Part shown: positions 59,851-64,000 of the stretch, in pieces
How the letters are laid out: each line of letters begins with the position of its first letter
Numbering within the stretch: position 1 is the stretch's first letter
Source: Kushneria aurantia DSM 21353
GTDB lineage: Bacteria; Pseudomonadota; Gammaproteobacteria; Pseudomonadales; Halomonadaceae
Reading direction: 5' to 3'
NCBI RefSeq assembly: GCF_000382245.1
Contig: NZ_KB907865.1
Location: 62,001-126,000 of the forward strand
Length of the DNA stretch: 64,000 nt
Notes under the pieces: generated by a model
Seen by the model: the letters and a program-made list of their open reading frames with translations, nothing else
Databases searched by the model: none
What the model was told of the DNA's origin: nothing
Made by a program: the position numbers and the translations under genes

Positions 59851-60114
59851 ATGAGCAACGAACTTTTCGAGCAGCTTGAACAGCGCGTTCACAGTGCCGT
59901 CGAGACCATCGAGATGCAGCGTATGGAACTCGACGAGCTGCGCCAGGAGAATGAGCAGCTGAAAAGCGATCGTCAGCAGTGGGAGGCCCGACTGGGCGCT
60001 CTGCTGGAGCGCTTTCGCGAACTCGAGGGCGGCGGTGGCGAACAGCACGACGGCCATCACGATAACCACCAGCACAACGATCATCAGCACAACGATCACC
60101 AGCCCTCCTGGTGA
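59851..60114 (+). CDS. zapB: ZapB-like coiled-coil protein with histidine-rich tail
   Basis: 87 aa. Residues 1-58 are a parallel coiled coil (LFEQLEQRVHSAVETIEMQ, LRQENEQLKSDRQQWEARL) of the ZapB/DUF904 type, which in E. coli links FtsZ-ring proteins to the nucleoid region. After a four-glycine hinge, residues 66-83 contain eight histidines in a repeating HQHND pattern, unusual for the family. The symbol is a family guess. Just beyond the islet. Confidence 0.72.
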   Translation: MSNELFEQLEQRVHSAVETIEMQRMELDELRQENEQLKSDRQQWEARLGALLERFRELEGGGGEQHDGHHDNHQHNDHQHNDHQPSW

Positions 60115-60142
60115 GGCGCACCGGGCCGGAAGTCATCCGGCC

Positions 60143-60610
60143 CTACAGCATCCGCGACATCAGCACGGCGTCCTCGCGCACCAACTCCCCCGTCGGCGCC
60201 GGGTAATACCCCCGGCGGTGGCCGTCAACGGCGAAGCCGTGCCGCCGGTAGAGCGCGATTGCCGCTGCATTGCCGGCACGCACTTCCAACAGCGCCCGCT
60301 CCATCTGGGCGGCACGCCCCGTCGCCAGCATGGTCTCGATCAGCACGCCCGCCAGACCGCTACGGCGCCGCGCCGGTGCCACGCCCACCATCTCCAGCTC
60401 GATGTCGAAGGGTCCCTGCGCCCAGAGAATAAAGGCGATCAGCTCGCCGTGCTCACAAATGCCCCAAAGGCCGCGACCGGGGTCCTCGGCCGCGGCGGCG
60501 AACTGTGCCGCCGACCCGCCATCATGGCCGCGCAGGGCATGATCCAGACGCGCCGCCGCAGCCGGATCCGTCACCGGCTCGACATGCGGCGCAGTGGCGT
60601 CAGGGTTCAT
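60143..60610 (-). CDS. rimI: Ribosomal protein S18 alanine N-acetyltransferase
   Basis: GNAT acetyltransferase, 155 aa. Acetyl-CoA site MVGVAPARRRSGLAGVLIE and catalytic-region LLEVRAGNAAAIALYRRHGF, followed by RRGYYPAPTG, the RimI pattern. Overlaps the HolD-like gene by 11 nt, and holD-rimI is the E. coli order. Confidence 0.88.
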   Translation of the reverse strand: MNPDATAPHVEPVTDPAAAARLDHALRGHDGGSAAQFAAAAEDPGRGLWGICEHGELIAFILWAQGPFDIELEMVGVAPARRRSGLAGVLIETMLATGRAAQMERALLEVRAGNAAAIALYRRHGFAVDGHRRGYYPAPTGELVREDAVLMSRML

Positions 60611-61529
60611 CGTCGTGGCGCTCGTCGGCACCGCCGTTGGCGCTACCGCCCTCGGGCAGCGACTCGTCGTCCTGCCACCAGCGCGGCCAGCTCTCCATCT
60701 GCCGCCACAGCTCACGGCGGCTGTCGGCGTCGCTCAGCGCCTCCAGCGCCGGACCCTGCCACAGCGGCAGGTCGAGCAGACGGCTATGCCCATCGGCGAT
60801 ATCCAGTACCTGCTCCAGCGCCGGCAAGCGGCCAAACAGCAGCACCTGCTCAGGCACCCAGCCGCGCTCGCGGCGTCCGGCCATGAAGGCGCGAAAGCCC
60901 TGGCGGGCCTCGTCCAGAGGATCGCTCACCGGTACGCCCTCCATCATCGGCCAGTCGAACTGCTGAAACGACAGCGGCCGCGAGCTGCGCGCTTCGACAG
61001 CGGCCAGAATCGCCTCGAGCAACCGCAGTTCGGTGTCGCTCGGTGCTCGCTCGCGGGGCAGCAGCAGTAGCCAGCGCCCCTCCAGCGCCGCTACCTGCAG
61101 GGTAAAACGCAGCGCCTGGCGGTCGCCGTCAGGCGCCTCGTGCGTCGCTGCGAGGCTATCGGCAGCATCGCGTTCGCGTGTTTCGCCACCGCTTGCGGCC
61201 GGCGCCGAAGGGGATGACGACGCAGCATCCGGGCCATCGAGCAGCGCACGCGCCGAGCGTGGCGTAGCGGAAGTAGAGGCATCGGACGAGACATCGCCCG
61301 GCGCAGTGCGGGCCTCGGTGGCAGACGTTTCGGCCGATGGCTCCTCGGCGGCATCGTCGATCAGGGCATGCAGGCGCTGGCTGTGGTCGGCAGGCGTGTC
61401 GTCAGCGTCAGCGGGCGCTTCGACCTCCGGCAGAGGCCGATCGAGAGCGTTGGGCAGCGGCCGGCGCGCTACCCACAGGCCAATGCCCATGGCCTCGAGA
61501 TACTGCCGACGGTGTCGTTCACTGACCAT
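60600..61529 (-). CDS. HolD-like protein (putative DNA polymerase III psi subunit)
   Basis: 309 aa. N-terminus RRQYLEAMGIGLWVARRPLP resembles the clamp-loader-binding end of HolD. Residues about 45-130 are a low-complexity linker rich in Ala, Ser, Asp and Glu; residues 140-280 form a globular part with LQVAALEGRWLLLLPRE and LLFGRLPALEQVLD. Longer than E. coli HolD (137 aa). The call relies on position before rimI and the N-terminal motif. Confidence 0.6.
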   Translation of the reverse strand: MVSERHRRQYLEAMGIGLWVARRPLPNALDRPLPEVEAPADADDTPADHSQRLHALIDDAAEEPSAETSATEARTAPGDVSSDASTSATPRSARALLDGPDAASSSPSAPAASGGETRERDAADSLAATHEAPDGDRQALRFTLQVAALEGRWLLLLPRERAPSDTELRLLEAILAAVEARSSRPLSFQQFDWPMMEGVPVSDPLDEARQGFRAFMAGRRERGWVPEQVLLFGRLPALEQVLDIADGHSRLLDLPLWQGPALEALSDADSRRELWRQMESWPRWWQDDESLPEGGSANGGADERHDDEP

Positions 61530-61562
61530 CAGGCTTTTCCGGGCAGGGCCGGCGTCGGCGTT

Positions 61563-61907
61563 TCAGCGGCCGCCGCCGCGGCAGTCGGGGGAATCGGGGC
61601 GCGCCCCGCCGCGTGCCTGCCACTCTTCGGGGGTGTAGAGATGCAGCGCCAGAGCGTGCACCGGCCCCGCCAGTTCGTCGGCCAGCGCCGCGTAAATCTG
61701 CTGGTGGCGCTTGACCGGCATCATGCGCTCGAAGCGGCTCGACACCAGCGTCACCTTGAAATGGGTCTGGGCATTGGGCGGCACGTTATGGCGATGGCTT
61801 TCGTTTTCGATCTGCAGCCACTGCGGCTCGAAGGCGGCCAGCTTGTGTTCGATCAGCGCAGCGATATCGACGCTGTCGGGAGAGTCAACCGAAACGGTCA
61901 TCGTCAT
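61563..61907 (-). CDS. bolA: BolA family protein
   Basis: 114 aa. Matches E. coli BolA: ENESHRHNVPPNAQTHFKVTLVS, RHQQIYAAL and VHALALHLYTPEEW, with a short Cys-containing tail. BolA proteins pair with monothiol glutaredoxins and affect iron-sulfur handling and cell shape. Start either at 61907 or at the ATG two codons later. Confidence 0.88.
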   Translation of the reverse strand: MTMTVSVDSPDSVDIAALIEHKLAAFEPQWLQIENESHRHNVPPNAQTHFKVTLVSSRFERMMPVKRHQQIYAALADELAGPVHALALHLYTPEEWQARGGARPDSPDCRGGGR

Positions 61908-61970
61908 ACCTCCGGCGGGGATGCAGTTTGAGTATCGTCGACAACGCCCTTGCGGTTCAGCGGCGCCACT

Positions 61971-63386
61971 TCAGGCCTGCGAGTAACGCCCTCGCCGCAG
62001 CGCAAAGCGCGAGGTTGAGGTGACCAGCGCCACCATGGCGGAGAACATGCCCAACCACAGCGCCAGACTGACGGACAGGGCGTTTTCCGTATCGGCTGTC
62101 ATTATCCCAGAAAGCACCAGTGCAACCAAGGCGGCCCCGACCGACTGACCGAAGGTACGCACACTGGCCAGCACCCCGGAGGCGCTGCCGCTGCGCTCAA
62201 GCGGCAGCGAGCCCATCATCTCGCGGTTGTTGGGCGCCTGATAAAGCCCGAAACCGAGTCCGCAGACGGCGCTGCGCCAGATGATATCGAGCGTTGCCGG
62301 CGATTCGCCCAGCAGGGCCAAAAGCGCCATGCCGACAATAAAAAGCGCCAGACCGATGGCGCAGATCAGCGGGGCGGCGTAGCGATCCGCCAGCCGTCCG
62401 CCCAGCGGCGCGCCGATCATCACCCCCAGCGGCCAGGGAGTGAACAGAAAGGCCGACTCCAGTGGCGTATAGCCCTGCACGCTCTGAAACAGAAAGGGCA
62501 GGCTGACAAAGGCCATGGCCTGGGCCAGAAAGGAGAAAAAGGAGGTGATTACCGCCAGCGTAAAGCGCTGTTCGCGAAAGATCACCAGCGGCAGCAGTGG
62601 CGCCTCCAGCCGCCGCTGGCGCGCCACGAAGGCGCTCATCGCCACCACGCTGACCACCGCCAGCAGGGCTACGCTGCGCAGACCGGTTTCGGCGGCGCCG
62701 GCGAAGCTGTCAAGCATGACCACGAAGGCGCCCAGCCCCAGCGCCGACAGCAGCGCGCCGAGCACATCGAAGCGGTGCGGATGGCTGTCTTCCCAGGGCA
62801 GGGCGCGCACCGCCAGCCAGATCGCCGCCACGCCGAACGGCAGGTTGACCCAGAAAAGCCACGGCCAGTCAGCCAGCGCCAGTATGACACCACCCAGCGC
62901 CGGCCCGGCCGCCACCGCCATGGAGACGGTCAGGGCGGTCAGCCCCATCGCCCGCCCCAGCAGCCGGGTGGGAAAAATCACCCGGTAGAGCGACGGACCG
63001 ATGCTCATCATCGCCGCCGCACCCAGCCCCTGCAGGGCGCGAAAGGCCACCAGCCAGGCCAGGTTGGGCGCCAGCGCGCAGGCCAGTGAGGTGAGCACGA
63101 AGATCACCATGCCGCCGATATAGAGCCGGTAGCGGCCGATACGGTAGCCCAGCGCCGCGAAGGTCAGCATCGAGGCCGCACCCACCAGCTGGTAGACGTT
63201 GATCACCCATACCGAGGCGGCCGAGGAGACACCCAGCTCACGGGCGATGGTGGGCAGGGCGATATTGACCATATTGATGTTGAGCACCGCCATCACGGAG
63301 CCCGACATCAGTACCATCATGGCAAGAATACGCTGACGCGGCGCGAGGCCGTCGTCGCCTTCACGCCACGAAAGAAGTGCTTTCAA
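61971..63386 (-). CDS. MFS drug:proton antiporter (DHA2/EmrB-QacA type)
   Basis: 471 aa, about fourteen membrane segments. Motif A-like LGYRIGRYRLYIGGM between segments 2 and 3, LQGLGAAAMMSIGPSLYR, and the antiporter motif C region GPALGGVILALADWPWLFWVN place it in the DHA2 branch. Substrate unknown; may expel toxic organic compounds. No regulator or membrane-fusion partner beside it. Confidence 0.85.
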   Translation of the reverse strand: MKALLSWREGDDGLAPRQRILAMMVLMSGSVMAVLNINMVNIALPTIARELGVSSAASVWVINVYQLVGAASMLTFAALGYRIGRYRLYIGGMVIFVLTSLACALAPNLAWLVAFRALQGLGAAAMMSIGPSLYRVIFPTRLLGRAMGLTALTVSMAVAAGPALGGVILALADWPWLFWVNLPFGVAAIWLAVRALPWEDSHPHRFDVLGALLSALGLGAFVVMLDSFAGAAETGLRSVALLAVVSVVAMSAFVARQRRLEAPLLPLVIFREQRFTLAVITSFFSFLAQAMAFVSLPFLFQSVQGYTPLESAFLFTPWPLGVMIGAPLGGRLADRYAAPLICAIGLALFIVGMALLALLGESPATLDIIWRSAVCGLGFGLYQAPNNREMMGSLPLERSGSASGVLASVRTFGQSVGAALVALVLSGIMTADTENALSVSLALWLGMFSAMVALVTSTSRFALRRGRYSQA

Positions 63387-63430
63387 TAGTGTTCACCGAC
63401 AGACGCCGCCCGGGCAGGCGCGGCGCTGTT

Positions 63431-63817
63431 TCACTGCGAATTGTCGCTATCCGACACCAGCCCGTCTTCCAGCTCGCTCTGTACCAGCTCGGCCTCGTCG
63501 TCGAGGTCGACCGCCAGGTAGCTATGCTCGATGCGTAGAAAGCGGCGGAAGGTGGTCTCATTGATATCCGGCCACAGGCGCGGGCTCTCCTCCCAGGCGG
63601 CGAGTTCGTTTTCGAGGATATCGGCGAAGCGCTCGCCCAGGCAGGCGTTGAGCGCCGCCTCGGTATCCATCTCGGGGATCAGATAGACGGTGCTTTCGTG
63701 CTCGACGTCCTCGAGGGTCAGATCGTCCTCTCCCTCGGTCGCTTCCAGCGAGTTGATCCAGTCCACGAAGGCCTGGGTGGGACGCACGCTGAGCGCCGAG
63801 CGGTTGACCAGTTTCAT
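63431..63817 (-). CDS. Hypothetical acidic protein
   Basis: 128 aa, very acidic, no signal peptide or membrane segment. N-terminus MKLVNRSALSVRPTQAFVDW, then a Glu/Asp-rich stretch and RFLRIEHSYLAVDLDDE. I do not recognise the family. The ATG at 63817 with GAGAA upstream is chosen over a GTG one codon earlier. Lies between the MFS gene and lysS. Confidence 0.65.
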   Translation of the reverse strand: MKLVNRSALSVRPTQAFVDWINSLEATEGEDDLTLEDVEHESTVYLIPEMDTEAALNACLGERFADILENELAAWEESPRLWPDINETTFRRFLRIEHSYLAVDLDDEAELVQSELEDGLVSDSDNSQ

Positions 63818-63925
63818 CACGCTTCTCCCGATGCGGGACGGTAAGGGGGTTACCCGATTGACAGCGCTCCAGTATGGCGCGGACAGCGCCGGCGCGCCAT
63901 GATCAGGGTCAGAAACCTGCGAGCG

Positions 63926-64000
63926 CTATTGGGCGCCGCCCCCCTCCGGACGCATGGCCGGAAACAGCAGCACGTCGCGGATCGAGGCGGCATCGGTCAG
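63926..64000 (-). CDS. lysS: Lysyl-tRNA synthetase, C-terminal end (cut by window edge)
   Basis: Last 24 codons and the stop: LTDAASIRDVLLFPAMRPEG, then a short GGGAQ tail. This is the class II motif 3 end of LysS (LT...SIRDV.LFP.MRP). The rest lies outside the window. Confidence 0.85.
   Translation of the reverse strand: MTDAASIRDVLLFPAMRPEGGGAQ

Overview
This is a chromosomal window of high-GC gammaproteobacterial DNA. The gene content and order (rnhB-lpxB-lpxA-fabZ-lpxD-skp-bamA-rseP-dxr-cdsA-uppS-frr-pyrH-tsf-rpsB, then divergent map-glnD; radC/coaBC-dut-algC-argB-slmA; rpoH-ftsX-ftsE-ftsY against rsmD) are those of a Pseudomonas/Halomonas-type genome. The acidic proteins and a ChoX-type choline-binding protein make a Halomonadaceae member my best guess; this rests on content, not on a phylogenetic test.

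Layout. 1-2.6 kb: end of the phosphate operon pstS-pstC-pstA (minus strand) with a Pho-box-like site. 2.8-17.4 kb: the long minus-strand envelope/translation cluster, from ribosomal protein S2 and EF-Ts through UMP kinase, ribosome recycling, undecaprenyl-PP and CDP-diglyceride synthesis, isoprenoids, site-2 protease, BamA, Skp and lipid A synthesis to RNase HII. 17.8-25.6 kb (plus): map, glnD, a Spx/ArsC-like thiol reductase, dapD-dapE, a hypothetical gene and a solitary choX. 25.6-31 kb: a membrane-tethered cold-shock-domain protein, slyX, trxB, a CPXCG protein and aconitase. 31.3-35.3 kb (plus): an S9 peptidase, a two-domain PPK2 kinase (Pap) and an MntA antitoxin whose HepT toxin gene is cut off after about 19 codons. 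35.3-39.9 kb (minus): a complete ytfQ-ytfR-ytfT-yjfF galactofuranose-type ABC importer. 40.3-45.3 kb (minus): trpS, a DUF2007 protein, rlmI, mutM, rpmB-rpmG and radC. 45.4-47.9 kb: a block between radC and coaBC that holds a zinc-free MDR reductase, a phosphoglycerate-mutase-like protein without its catalytic histidines, and a lipoprotein phosphatase without a start or signal peptide. 48-52.9 kb (plus): coaBC, dut, algC, argB, slmA. 53-57.8 kb: rpoH, ftsX, ftsE and ftsY (minus), rsmD (plus). 57.8-59.75 kb: a lower-GC islet (LysE exporter, small ORF, AraC regulator) between nearly identical direct repeats of 70 and 67 bp that include the 3' end of rsmD. 59.85-64 kb: a ZapB-like protein with a histidine-rich tail, rimI, a HolD-like gene, bolA, an MFS transporter, a hypothetical gene and the end of lysS.

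Most genes are housekeeping. The notable parts are accessory: the repeat-flanked islet at rsmD, the amputated MntA/HepT module, the catalytically stripped GpmA-like protein, the decapitated phosphatase, the membrane cold-shock protein and the His-tailed ZapB. I found no CRISPR array, tRNA, rRNA, integrase or transposase. No sequence search could be run, so family calls rest on motifs and remembered homologues.
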